From Paragonimus westermani (taxonomy: Eukaryota; Platyhelminthes; Trematoda; Plagiorchiida; Troglotrematidae): a stretch of 64,000 nucleotides of DNA. The DNA is taken from NCBI GenBank assembly GCA_008508345.1, contig QNGE01001677.1, positions 1 through 64,000 on the forward strand. Reading direction: 5' to 3'. The position numbers and the translations under genes are program-made. The notes beneath the pieces were generated by a model. That model saw only the letters and a list, made by a program, of their open reading frames with translations. It was not told where the DNA came from and ran no database searches. Shown here in pieces: positions 11,126 to 22,689 of this stretch; the first letter of the stretch is position 1; every line of letters starts with the position of its first letter.

Positions 11126-12120
11126 TTTTAAGTGTGGTCCGAGAAACACTAAGCCGTCTAATGCGTGTTACGTAGATAACCACCCCGCTGTCTAACTCCC
11201 CTCGAAAAGAGCATGCTTGAAACGGATTGTTATATGGTTTGCTCACGCGATCATCTAGCACTTGGTCTACTGCGCGCTCACTGAACCATTTGCAACTCAA
11301 CATCATTTTAATAACATGCGTTTATTCATGTATATGCATTGCTCTAATTGCTAGGAAATGTGAACTTGGCGCTCAATAATAAATCCATCAGAAGGACGTC
11401 ATGTGAGCATTACTTATCGCAGGTACATTTCATGGGGCCTACCAAACAGTTGACCCAGTTCCCTATTTGCTCGAATAAATCCCGAGTGCATACGAAAATC
11501 CCACAACAAACAGTAAACAGGTACAATAAGCATAGCAAAATAATTTCACATAAATTCTTTGCAGGAAAATTACGCATACACGTTGTTTTTCATAGTAGAA
11601 GTAGTCACCTCACATAATGTCGACTTACGTGTGAGATCACGTTACTTTCATAATCCCCATAGATATCCGTTGTCAGAGAACATTTGTCTACGACGAATGG
11701 ACGCACGGAACTTCGTCTCGGCTGAGCAGTTCGCGAGATTTCAACTTTTTGACGTCTCCGAGCAATCGAGGAAGTCCTGCGTCAGAGTCTGCCGAATTCT
11801 TTGCTAGATCTAAGAACTTTTTGCCCTACCTCGCCAAAGCCGACCTATCTTGACGACTTCCGGACGCCAATTTTTATCTCGTTGTAGCGAAACCCCCCAA
11901 AGATGCATTTGGACGTTGAGAGTCGACTTCCTTCCACACAAAAATAATGGAAAAATCGTTATAAGGCGAGTGTTACGGAAAGTTTCAGTAAAATGGTACA
12001 AGTGAAAATCCCAAATCAATTGTAAGGAAACTGCGCATTTCAAGGAACCTAACATCATCGCACCTGGTTAGTGTTTAAATGGTCCATCACATGTAAATCA
12101 CTTCCGTGCGGTGAATCAGC
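11126..12120. other. Unassigned
   Basis: No recognisable domains or repeats. The short frames at 11,348-11,807 show no family resemblance. Confidence 0.3.
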
Positions 12121-12522
12121 ATGGCGATGAACAACGAGGACGCGTTCTGGAGAATATTCAAGAAGTATCAGAACTCACGGGAGTACCAGAAGGATCTCAA
12201 CAGATTTAAACGGGAAACGTGTAGCAGTTTCTTCATCAATAGTTCGTGAACGGCATCAAGTGCCAGGAAATATAGGAAAACAGATTTGCCGCCAGGCTGC
12301 CAGTACGGAAGAGTCGTGTATAAATGTATACACTGTACACGTCGGACGCTAGCCACCAAACGGTAATATAGTGGTACAATTTTTATGACATCACCTTTTA
12401 GATTCGTCGATTATGGTTGCAAGGCCTATTGGGTAGCTCACTATCGTAGTGGGGCATATCGGATTGAGAAGGCCAAACTAGAACACTCGCACGAGAATGG
12501 CCTCACCGTCCTTCTGATGACG
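12121..12522 (+). pseudogene. FAR1/MULE-type (WRKY-GCM1 fold) DNA-binding domain, broken by two stops
   Basis: A single reading frame from the ATG at 12,121 runs to about 12,522 and is interrupted only by TGA at 12,247 and TAA at 12,364. The order of blocks is that of FAR1-like zinc-binding domains found at the N-terminus of Mutator-like transposases and their domesticated relatives: RFKRETCSSFFINSS, then TASSARKYRK, then YGRVVYKCIHC, then DYGCKAYWVAHYRSGAYRI and finally LEHSHEN. The putative zinc ligands (Cys in YKCIHC, Cys in YGCKA, and the HSH pair) are present. The downstream transposase core and SWIM finger are not seen. Whether the origin is a MULE transposon or a host FAR1/ZSWIM-like gene cannot be decided here. 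Confidence 0.65.
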
Positions 12523-12624
12523 AGCTGCAATGATCCTACGGCTCTTTTCATGGTATTTCACAACTTGATTTTCATCCCGAGCCCTGCTCACTTATTGTTA
12601 ACATGCGTAAGATTGTTCCCTGAG

Positions 12625-12780
12625 GGCAGACAATAAGGGTCACTGAGTCTTTTCTCAGTGACTGCCTCCTGGGCCCTCCGCCTACTGGCAATACGATATT
12701 TCGTGGACAGGCGATGAGGGCCATTGAGTCTTATTCCAGTGGCATCCTCTTGGGTCCTCAACCGATTGGGCATACGGTGT
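12625..12780 (+). repeat. Diverged tandem duplication, about 84 bp x 2
   Basis: The unit at about 12,625-12,705 and the unit at about 12,709-12,780 share the order GGRCAG..GATR/AGGG, CAYTGAGTCTT, a CAGTG arm, TGGGYCCTC and CGATW. The first unit contains a perfect 7-bp hairpin, CACTGAG-TCTTTT-CTCAGTG (12,641-12,660). The second has a weakened version of it. Coding is unlikely. Confidence 0.6.
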
Positions 12781-13320
12781 ATATATATAGATTTACTCAT
12801 AATACCTATATGTGTACAGATACGTGTATGCATATATATATATATTATAAACTTTCGTACAGATGTACATATATATATACATGCATATATATACATGTGT
12901 ACATCTGTACCAACGTTTATTTCTTACATATATAAATATATATGCATACATATATCAACACATGTATTTATGTGTATATATATATGTATAATTATATACA
13001 TGAAAATAATATATATCCATATACTTACATATATGATTGAGTTCATCAGGGTTCATGCATATATATATATGCATATATCTGTGTACTAATAATACTGATA
13101 TACGTATATGCAAATACATATATGAATATATATATATGCAAACATATGAATATATATATACATATACATAGCTTTGTCACAATATACCTATATTTAAGTC
13201 ACCACATGCTTTCACAAGTTCGTAGATATTTCCCCGTATACCTCAGGTGTTTCTTATATATATGGCCGACGTATGTATTACACACTTGTCGTATATATTA
13301 CACATATGCCTACTACAGTC
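12775..13320. repeat. AT-rich microsatellite region, (TA)n/(CATA)n/(TATG)n
   Basis: A run of interleaved TATATA, CATATA, TATGTA and ACATAC tracts over about 540 bp. Translations of it give isoleucine/tyrosine-rich peptides that are artefacts of the repeat. Confidence 0.9.
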
Positions 13321-13376
13321 GGACTGCGCAGGCAACCAATGAGAAAATTCGGCTTCAAGGTCACTCAGCGTATTAT

Positions 13377-13518
13377 TGTGTAACGCGCAACCGAAACCAG
13401 CGAGCGCGCATGAATTGAATTTGAGTTGCGTGACCGGGCGTGCTGCTGTGTTGTCGGTGCCGTTTTAGCTTACGTTTGTGTAAGTCGTGTGCATGGCTTA
13501 CTGGGCCTGCATGTTACA
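13377..13518 (+). repeat. TRIM-like LTR 1 (142 bp, internally deleted)
   Basis: Matches LTR 2 at both ends but lacks 146 bp. The missing segment in LTR 2 is bounded by two GGCCT pentamers (13,941-13,945 and 14,087-14,091). This fits a deletion between short direct repeats. Confidence 0.75.
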
Positions 13519-13813
13519 TTTTGGCTACCCTGCCAGGGTGAAAAATGAAGTGCCAAGATATAAAAAAGTGCAACGTGAAAAAGAAAAAGTAAAGAATTTA
13601 AAAGAGAAATGACATGATGAAGCACAGAGGTGTCAGAAAAGAGACGAGCATCAAAGTTCAAAAAGGTGTGGAGGTAAAAATGAGTGCAAAAATGAGGTTA
13701 CGAGAAAACGGACAGAGGGCCCGCAGACACTCTATCCAACTTGGCAGCATGAGCACCAGCCGGTTTGTAGAAGGTTTGGAGCACAGGGGACTGTGCTTTA
13801 CGACGAGAGGAGC

Positions 13814-14101
13814 TGTATAACGCGCAAACAAAACCAGCGAACGCGCACGAATTGAATTTGAGTTGTGTAACGGGGCGTGCTGCTGTGTTGTCGGTGCCGT
13901 TTTGGTTTGCGTTTGTCTAAGTCGTGTGCATGGCTTACTGGGCCTTCGGCTCGTGATTGTTCGTATTGTTTTTCTTTTCAGAACTGCTGTTCGGACCTCT
14001 ACTTTGAAAGAACGCTGTCCCCCGGTGCGTCTACGTTGCCCAAAGATTGGTCCGCGAAGTCACGGGCATTTAATGTAGAGTCGGCTGGCCTGCATGTTAC
14101 A
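13814..14101 (+). repeat. TRIM-like LTR 2 (288 bp, full)
   Basis: TG...CA ends (TGTATAAC to GTTACA). It is preceded by a purine-rich tract and followed by the primer-binding-site-like stretch TTTGGCGACCC. Confidence 0.75.
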
Positions 14102-14394
14102 ATTTGGCGACCCTGCCAGGACGAAAAATAGAAGTGCCAAGATTAAATTAATTGCGTCGTGGAGAAAAAACAAGTACTGAGGTTGAAAGGGAAGTAGCGT
14201 AATGAAGTGTAGAGGTGTCAGAAAAGAGACGATTAAAGAAAAAGTTGTTGAGATGAGAAAAACTACAAAAGAATGATGTTACGAGAAAACGACCAGGATG
14301 CATGCAGGCACTGTATCCAACCTGGCAACATGAGCACCCGCCGGTTCGTAGAGGGTTTGGAGCACCGGGGGCTGGGCGTTACGAAGAGGGGAGC

Positions 14395-14419
14395 TGCATA
14401 ACGCGCGACAAAAACCAGC
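14395..14419 (+). repeat. TRIM-like LTR 3 (start only)
   Basis: TGCATAACGCGC followed by AAAACCAGC matches the first 25 bp of LTRs 1 and 2; similarity then stops. It is preceded by the purine tract GAAGAGGGGAGC. Confidence 0.65.
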
Positions 14420-15289
14420 TGGAGCAAACGTTCTCCTTAGAGTGGCCTTGAACTATTTAAAAAATCAACCAGTACGCAACCTCGTAAAGGGTGAATTAGT
14501 ATAACATCCCTATTTTGGACTAGATCTGTGGAGCGAGCGAACTATCTTTTCTCCTCTCACGTGTGTCAAAGTTTCACAACCTAAAGTCGTTTTCTTTTCA
14601 ACCACGTTCTTTCTGACGGCAGCCTTCACTTTTGTGCTACTATGTAATTATTTGTTTTGTATCGTTTGTAGGTAACCGCAGTTATCACGCATAACCCAGC
14701 GTTCTTCTCACATACGTGTTGAGAAATAAATTCTATTTATTTATTCGAAAACGGGGAATTGCGCGAAAGTGACCGTTTTCTCTTCGGGACGACCCACAAG
14801 CTTTATCCCTGTGGAGGCCATAATTGCCGCATAACTTGATAATCGTTGTTCATTTATGCACAGATTTAGTTTCTTCTGGATAATCAATCAACATCTTGCC
14901 TTTATATGCTTCGAATCAAGAGGTAATCTGTCTGTAGCCGTAATTTCTGTTTCACTGTAGAAGTTGTATTGTTGGAGCTTCAGCCAACTGACAGGTTGGG
15001 AGGCTGTCTTTGTTCACTCCTTGTTCCCGACATTGTGAACCTAAATCGTCACGTGTTTAGAAATGTTTTTCGAGCGGCAAGCGATTTATTCTTGCCGTGC
15101 AAGTCGTGTGCTCTCGCTTCCCGTCCACAAGTTCCGCGTAGACTATGTCGTCACATTGAAAATTGGTTTCATTTTTCCGCAAATCGTTAGCTGACGGAGC
15201 AATTAGACAACATGAATGTCGTTTTGAACTGAGAAAGCGGATGGCATGAAGGTTATTCATCCGGAGCCACCAGTAAACTAGTCATGCGT
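14420..15289. other. Unassigned
   Basis: No gene recognised. Weak similarity near 14,690-14,745 to 5,560-5,640 suggests a fragment of an old dispersed repeat. Confidence 0.3.
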
Positions 15290-15500
15290 CTTAACCGGAC
15301 TACCAAAAACACTCATTTGCACATAACGCTGGTCTCGGGATATCCCAGTCGTTATGGATACCAGTGCTCATTTCCGTCATGTAGCGAAAACCATTCCACA
15401 TGATGCTGTCCTCCAGTGATCCTTCCCGTATCTCACCCTTATCCTCCACAGCCATTCCGATTCATGCTGTCGCCTCATTACTTAACAGTGGTTTCCCGTT
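15290..15500 (-). repeat. Diverged Gypsy LTR fragment
   Basis: About 200 bp that align, with many differences, to the LTR at 28,776-29,079 in the same orientation. Shared features are AACACTCATTTGCAC at 15,308, a GATCCTTCCC block near 15,416-15,426, and a TTAACAGTGG block near 15,480. It is the remains of the same or a sister LTR family, far older than the 28- and 34-kb copies. No coding part is attached. Confidence 0.6.
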
Positions 15501-15959
15501 CAAATCCGTGCGTTGGCCGAAAACGAATAAACCCCCGGCTCCGTCTACATGACTTACAAGTGATCACTAATGTATTCGAGGAGCATTACCTTATGATGTG
15601 TCGTTACACCACTGAACTAGCACCCTACTCCGCCTGTGAAAAGCATTCGTCGGCCAATGGTTACTACTGGCTCCCGCGCTAAATCTCGAAGTCCTTCCTT
15701 CCATAGTTAATTCACATAGTACCATGGGTCTAGAAACAATCCACCGCAGGATCCTACAAGGGCATCTCTGACGCCGAAAATTGCAACCCATTTGTCCTTT
15801 TAAAATTCCTGGCTTTGGGGATATGGTAGAAAGCTTTAATCTGGGGAATTTTGGATTGTTTCACTTGCTACGAACGAAAATTTTGACGAAACATTTGTGT
15901 TTGGGCCGACCAGACGAATGCATTGTGATTCGTGGGGATCACGCCAACAGGCTTAATCA
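15501..15959. other. Unassigned
   Basis: No recognisable feature between the LTR fragment and the Gypsy element on the minus strand. Confidence 0.3.
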
Positions 15960-18900
15960 GCTCTGAAATTTTGATGAGAATAATTTTGTACAAAATCGTT
16001 TATTAGGCTGTGGGGCAGGTAACACGGATGACAATCGTTAGGCGACCCTCTTTCTTCAGCGCTTGCGCTCGGGCTTGGACTGACATCAACAGAAGCCACA
16101 TCCCCACTTCTTGTCACAGACAAAGGCACCTGATTGAGTGCTGCTGGGACAGAAATCACAGTCTGATATGTTGGTTTTAACACGCCGTCGGCTTTCATGT
16201 GCAGCCGATTGTAACCGTGGCTGGCAACCGTGAGATGCTACCCAGCGGTCAACAAATGCGCGCGTTACGCTCTCCCAGCGGACGTCGGGTACCGGAGCCT
16301 CCTCTGAAACGGTCCATCGCCATCAAAATATAGGTCAAGCCATTTGAAGGTGGAGAGTATATACAACATCGATACGGAGATGTACAATTCGCGATGTGAT
16401 TACGGCCAAAAAGTGGCAGCGAAACTTAATCAGTTGACAGGTTAGACTAGATCATGCACACGCTTGAAGGTCGTTTTGCGTACCGGACCGGACGTGCCTA
16501 TCAGAAACAAGATTGATCACAGCCTGGATACCAGGGCGGGCAGTGTTATGCGGAGTGTCAAAAACGCGTCATTATAAGGTTGAAGGCACGAATGGACGAG
16601 ATTTTCCCACAGAAGTGTCGCACAAAATCTTCCCCGGTGCCGTCAGTAACGGAAGGTCCGCGAGTTGCGATGAGAAATGCTGGTAGAAAGCGCGAAGATG
16701 ATTCTCCGTACGTTTGGCGTTGGCCATAACCGACGAGTTGATGGGTTCGTGGTCAACAAGTGCTAGTTCGCGTGACAGCGTACCGACCACAAAGTTGTCA
16801 CTGCCAGAGAAGTGTCGTATATCTCCCGAGAATCGCGGGATGCAGTCAGGGTGGAGCAGTTCGCGGGAAGAGTGACACTTGTAACGATTAGGGAAGGTAC
16901 ACGCCAATCTTTTGTGATATGTGAATATCATGAAGTGGCCACCTTCGAGGGCATATTTAAGTGACGAACAGCCGAGCAGATGCCTGATAGCCCACGACCG
17001 AACGTACTGTACTTACTTTTGGCGGGTAATAAGCATCTAAGGAGAAATGAAATTGGTATCCATATACCATCGCGAACTGATGGGGTACGGTACCAACAGA
17101 TGCGTCCACGGCTATATCGGGGGTGGCGTTTCAGTAAAAATAGTGCGACATCATTGGAACAACTAGCGCGGTTTTGGTGAGGCTGAAAGAGTCGACAGAT
17201 GCTTCCGAAAGCACATCGTTGCGATTAAAACGCCCAACGAGTAGGTCGGTCTGTAGTAGCAAAATCTGCGCACAATGTAGAGAAAATTAGCTATAATGGC
17301 TGACAAAGCAGTTAAATCTGCGGACAGTAGCGAGCGCTGTAGGGCGAGGGAAGTCGCGGGTTGCTTGTATCCTGTCGGTCAGTGGCCGAATGATATGACA
17401 CACTAAGTTCCCAAATGCCGGTTGGCCGAAAACCCATCTATCCGCAGTACACGCGGCCAATCTTCTTCGGAGAAGGTCGCCACCAAGTGGTCGTCGATAT
17501 AGGGGTGAACCAAGTACAATCCCTCTTTGACATCGTTGATGAGCCACCGGAAATTTGATCGGCGTTCCGAGGACCAAACGGCACGCGCAGAATTTCAAAC
17601 AAGCCGAATGGTGTAACCAACTCTGTCTTGGCAGCGTAGTCCGCTGCGACCGAGGTCTGGTAAAAATCGCGGACTAGATCGATCTTTGAGAACACTCAAG
17701 TGCCTTTGAGACTAGCCGGGATGTTCCGAATGTGTGGGATGAGGTACCTACTGGGTACCGTGACGTTGTTGCGCGTGCGACAACCTCCTCATGGACGGCA
17801 ATCTTTTGATTTTTTGGGCACTATAGTGAGAGACGAGGTCCAGGGACTATCCAGTATGTGAATGATGCCAAGATGGAGCGTGGGATCAAACTCGGACAGC
17901 GCTGTCATCAATTCAGCCGGCGATGAACGACGGGCTTCACCAAGCACCGGCGGGCCAGTTGTGACGTCGTGGTGCTGTGCTGCACCAGTTACTGGCCGTA
18001 GCGAAACTGACTGCCGGAGGACGGTGGCCAATTGCTTAACAGGAGAGGCGTAACTGTCTTTGCTGAATCCAGCCACGTTGGTCAGAGTCCCAATGGCAGA
18101 CGAATTCGTTTTAATGTTGTTTGGCCGACGATATGGTGCGTCGACCGGCAGGTCAAGATGTTCGTGATACTTGGTGTCATCAGTTGGCATTTGGTCGTAT
18201 GTAACGGTGAAAAGCCATCGGAAGATGTGACGGAGGCGTAATTTCAATGTACGTGAACGATGGCCTTAGACGGTAGTTGGCATACGGTCAGATGCACACA
18301 CAGTTGACTGTGCCCGCGAGGGTCATTGATTGCCGCAACAGTACCGATAAGGTAACATACTCCCGATTCGCCATCTCCAGTGAGGAACGAGAGAATTCGG
18401 GGGCCAGCAACATTCGCCGCCGCGACATGCTTGCCGGCTTGTTTCCCCGATCCTTTTTGGTGAAGAAAGAGGGACTGCGACAGAGTCGAGCACGATCACC
18501 AAATTGCTGGCAGTACCAGCAGTGGTCGGGATTGACACTTCTTGTAGGTACTGGTCGTCTTCTATAACTTGACGGTGAGGTTGTTCTGCTAGATTTGCGA
18601 CAGGGCGAGTGTGGGCGCGAGCTTAGAATGCTCAGTCTCTGAATTGGACGTATAAGTTCGTTTATGTGCTATGTCAAGAGTGCCACTGACTCAGGAGCTG
18701 GCCCAGCTACTTGGGAGACACATTTTCTCGTCTCTCAGACGCGGTAGGGATTCAAACTCATTTCGACAGAGCTACCTCGGGGTTGGTGCTAAGGTCAATT
18801 TGCATATTCCTAGGCAGTCGCTAGGTCCACATTTCCCTCATGAGCTGCGTTGAGCTGGCGTGGCGTTATACATGGCGTAGAAGCTGTGAAGGTTTCCAGT

Positions 18901-19180
18901 CACCTGTGGTAGTAGAAGGGGCGGTGCGCTTAATGATGGTTTCTTTCATCTACCTGTTTGACCTAACAGTGCCTGGCGGTACCGAAATGTTGTCCACTTT
19001 CTCTGTGACGTGGGGCGTCAGAGCAGCGACCATGCGATGGAGCTGCGTTAGTTCTCTGGTAACGTTTTGCAGCACAAAGTATACCTCTAACTGTGCGAAC
19101 CAACTCCGAGGGTTATTTTTCTTAAACGGTGCGATTGTGGAGGAAACGTCTGGTGGATTGAAAACATGTCCCTGCATACT
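15960..19180 (-). mobile_element. CsRn1-like Ty3/Gypsy element, heavily decayed
   Basis: Read on the minus strand, the gag-pol order is preserved but every domain is interrupted. Gag is at about 18,950-19,177 (NNPRSWFAQLEVYFVLQNVT, the WFxQxExxF signature). The zinc-binding block is at about 18,470-18,540 (CWYCQQFGDRARLC). The RT entry is at 17,789-18,247 (HHDVTTGPPVLGEARR and LGIIHILDSPWTSSLTIVPK). RT motif A is at about 17,650-17,695 (FSKIDLVRDFYQ). The RNase H end is at about 16,740-16,850 (DIRHFSGSDNFVVGTLSRE). Integrase zinc-finger and core remnants lie at 16,260-16,560, and a tail reading DGVLKPTY is near 16,180. The catalytic integrase core is mostly deleted around 16,210-16,260. It is related to, but distinct from, the better preserved element at 42-47 kb. 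Confidence 0.8.
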
Positions 19181-20089
19181 GACAACAGCAAGAGGTCGAA
19201 ATTGGACAAACAGATAAATAGTACCAACTCACGTCAAAAAGGTATACATAATGCAGATGATAAATATTCGGGCTCATTCGTTTCAGTGCGTAAATGCATC
19301 AAACTAACGAATTCCAAGTTACACACAGCGAATACCAGACGCTAAGTAAACACGCATATTACTATTGCAGACCAAGCGTATGTCATTCGATAATTGCAGT
19401 GGGCCTCAATCAAAACTGAACGACACCGATACACGGGAGTAACTAGGGGATTTCGGGTTCCGATCGTCGATTGCGGGGGCAAGTCGAAAGTGTGTATGGA
19501 GCCGATAGTACGCATAGGCCGAAAAACATGCAAACAAACAGGCGCAATCTCATGCAGCAAGCGGGCGGTAGTCTAAGGTCTTTATGATCTTGTGTACAAT
19601 GTGAACTAAGATGTGGTAATTTCTGAATAGATAGAACTTAACGCGGGACCAGTATCCCGTATGTCCGGAATGAGCAGAACATAGCGGATGGACGATAATC
19701 ATACATTTGCATTAAAATTACGCATCGTATCAAAAAGTGTACGACCCGAACCCCTATAACTGACATGAAAATATATGCTCAGTGACAATCGTCATATCAC
19801 CATTACGGTACCGCTTCGCCAGTATGAGTTGACCCGATGAGAGCATACAAATGGTTGCACCATGCTGTACTACATGCCAGTTTCACATAGATAGTAGTCG
19901 TGGAGCTGAGCGTATGAAGTCAGCGGACAGGTGGATTTTTCGGTGCATCAGGGTCTGTGCCGAGGGTTTGTTGTTTGGTGTGCTGGGGTGCGGGGTTGCG
20001 CTGTGTGTAACCAAAAACGCCTCTGTTGTTTTCGGAACAGTTTTCTCCGCAGTGAGCTTCAGGAGCTTTCATTCACACACTTTAAGAAC
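19181..20089. other. Unassigned
   Basis: No domain or RNA gene recognised. Short frames on both strands look random. Confidence 0.3.
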
Positions 20090-20640
20090 GCGGTCCATCC
20101 GGTCGTTTACCAAGTGAAGTTGGCGAGTTGCCGTTGTTCGGAACCAGGATTTTGGACACACCGAAACGACTAAACACCTTCTGCATGTTGTTAATGGTGG
20201 CTCGGGAGCTGATATGGTTCACTTGAATAGCTTCCGGTCACTTGCTGTACGCATCTACCAGTATCATGTGTTGTTACCTGTCTATGGGTCCAGCGGAATC
20301 AACGTGCAAGCGGGACCAACAGGTCATCGGCATTATACATCAAGAAGGATGTGATCTGCCTGGGGCTTAAGCCGATACTTTACGCTTTGAACACGTAAGA
20401 AAAATCTGAACGAGGTCTCGATCCATTCTTGGCCAGTATATACGACTACATGTCAGAGATTCCATATTGTAATCGGGGGATGTCTGAAGTGAAACTGCTC
20501 GAGTATTTTTCGTAACAGCTTAGAAAGAATAACAACACCTTCTTTAAATAGAGTACAGCTATCGATTTTGGTAAGCGAAGAGCGACGTTGGTAGAACGGT
20601 GGGAGCTGGAAGACAGGACAGGCTGGTGATCAGCGTGTAC
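20090..20640 (-). mobile_element. Gypsy (Mag-like) integrase fragment
   Basis: On the minus strand a degraded integrase can be read. Upstream is IDSCTLFKEGVVI and LLRKILEQFHFRHPPI (the N-terminal zinc-finger region with QFHxGHPG altered), about 20,460-20,600. Then comes SRLHVDSAGPIDRQQHMILV (first catalytic aspartate in the HVDxAGP block) and VDAYSKPEAIQV-like sequence, then FSRFGVSKILVPNNGN (second catalytic block, DNG changed to NNG) near 20,130-20,330. Style and spacing match Mag-type integrases, not the CsRn1-like elements elsewhere in the window. Several stops and shifts make it inactive. Confidence 0.7.
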
Positions 20641-22689
20641 AGCAAAGCCGGTCCACTCGTTGAAGTAGAGGACCGTTGAGGGTGGCACCGTGAGCCACAG
20701 CTGGCGTAACTAGATGTGCGCGGATTGTTGAGACGAATAAGCTGTTGACCTGGAAATGGACTGGCGGCTTCAAAGTGGTTGTAGGCAGATTTGGATGCTG
20801 TGACTGTTTATTGGCTAGTGCGTGGTATAAACTTGAATGTATGAAACAAATCCGCGAACTCATGGTGCATGACCACCATACGATGATACTGTGGTTGTAG
20901 CAACACCTCAACTTCCGATTTGGCACCTTCGTATGGGTACACTTCCCAGAAAACGCACATCTATCGTCGACAACCTGTAAGCCAGCGTGATACAGGGTAT
21001 CGGCTGCCGTAGGTCCATAGTGTAACATAGGACAAAAAGTTCATGCACTACTGATGATTGCCGTCCCACGGTAACCTCACGTCAGGTGATCCACGGGATA
21101 ACCAGCATTCCAGACACCGATGAAACTTTGATGTAACCCTATAGTGACAACCGACCGTGCAGCATTTCTGTGGATCCTGGCTATGACCGCGTTGTGCCGC
21201 TCGCCTGTCCCGTACGCATGATTCCATGCGCACTTACTGTCGAATGCCTGGTGAAAACTCGTTGTTTCTTCCTTCATCCGTCCACCCAATTGCGGACGAC
21301 AAACGCTTTCACTTTTCCTAACCATACGTTCATTAGTTGCCTTCTCGAGGTAGCCTGGATAAGACATTTTCTAGTGTTCAAAACACTTCAGGGCTCTAGT
21401 TATGCAGCTGAGTGGGCTGCAGCTGACGTCAAGTTTCTATTTATTCTCTTGATTGCTGCCGTCGGTCTCACATTACGGTACGGCAAACGCCACATCCCTA
21501 CTGCTGTTCAGGATACCAGTTTCAAGCTGCCAGTTGACTAAGGTCAAACGCACACCCATTTCTATACTGCGAGCCAACTATGTCACTAACAGAGGGCCGA
21601 CAGCCGGAGAGCATTGACGCATTGATGTGGTCAGTCGGGAGTGCAAAGACACTTTCGGGCATTCGTACCACCGACAAACACCAGCACATGCAGCGATTTA
21701 CATAAACGCGCAGCACTGACTGTATTCGAAGTGTCGCCTTGCCTTTAATTCTAACCGGAACCACGTTCTCCAGCATCTTTACAACACGGAGCTATTCCAT
21801 TCACAGCTTGGTCCTGGTGAGGAACGCCACCCGGTACACGTCGGAGGCCACCTCCATGTCTACTGCAATCTCCCAATCAACCGCCATAACCGTCAGCTCT
21901 ATGATGTCAGGTCATCGGTACCGCTTTCACAAACTATGCTACCTGTGTTCATCGGTGGGCGAGTACAGTGCACATGCATTATTCACACACTTCACTATCA
22001 CTTTTCGCGCTCGGAAGTGACTTCCGAGAGCATATCGACCGCGTAACGCGCGCTGCATAAAAACAGGCCACTTACTTATGACAACCGCCCACCACTGGGG
22101 CCTACCGAGTGTGCGGCAAACACTTCTCATTTTTCATCGAAAATTGCGACGATCGAACCACTGACAGCCAATGAGAAAGCGGTACAGGAAGCACCATTCT
22201 GCTCCCTGTAGTGCTCCATCGTTTGTACACATGGTTTTCAGGCAAGACTTTCCTCTTTCTTAACTCACCTTCAGAGTATGCACTACCAACATAATGAATA
22301 CTCATTTAACACACCACCAAGAACTTTCGAGGGATAATTCCTTCAAAACAGAACATCACTTGACAGTGTAACGATGTGACATCCACGAACGGTTCTGTAT
22401 AACACCCCTATAAACAGACCCAAACCGATCAAGCAGAACTTCCCCGTCCAACATTAAAACAACCTATGTTGAGTATCGATGGGAACCAGTGCTCATCAAG
22501 CACATCACTTCATTGCCAAAACTGTCGCACGTTAGAGCCGTACAGAAGCAGACATATCATCTCATAAATCTACCCCAACCGCATTCACTAACGGTGTATC
22601 AAATAGTGAAAGCACCAACCAACTTGCATTCACCGTACACTTACACACCGACAAACATGTCAAATTGCCCAATCATTCGCTCCATCTAC
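20641..22689. other. Unassigned, possibly remains of the Mag-like element upstream part
   Basis: Open frames of 60-132 codons occur on both strands (for example 20,630-21,028 minus), but no RT or RNase H motif could be recognised with confidence. The first kilobase may be the eroded RT/RNase H part of the neighbouring Mag-like element. Confidence 0.3.

Larger units (their letters stand above)
13377..14419 (+). mobile_element. TRIM-like miniature LTR retrotransposon, tandem LTR-internal array
   Basis: The structure is LTR (13,377-13,518), internal region (13,519-13,813), LTR (13,814-14,101), internal region (14,102-14,394), then the start of a third LTR (14,395 to about 14,419). LTRs begin TGTRTAAC/TGCATAAC and end GTTACA, an inverted pair. 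Each internal region starts with a primer-binding-site-like stretch, TTTGGCGACCCTGCCAGGA (second copy), directly after the LTR. Each ends in a purine-rich tract (second copy GAAGAGGGGAGC) directly before the next LTR. Internal regions of about 294 bp carry no conserved ORF, so the element must borrow proteins from an autonomous LTR element. The tandem form suggests recombination between LTRs of two copies. Confidence 0.75.

Noticed and set aside
12588..13089. Tyrosine/isoleucine-rich open frames as genes
   Set aside because: They are translations of the AT microsatellite and of the adjoining tandem duplication.
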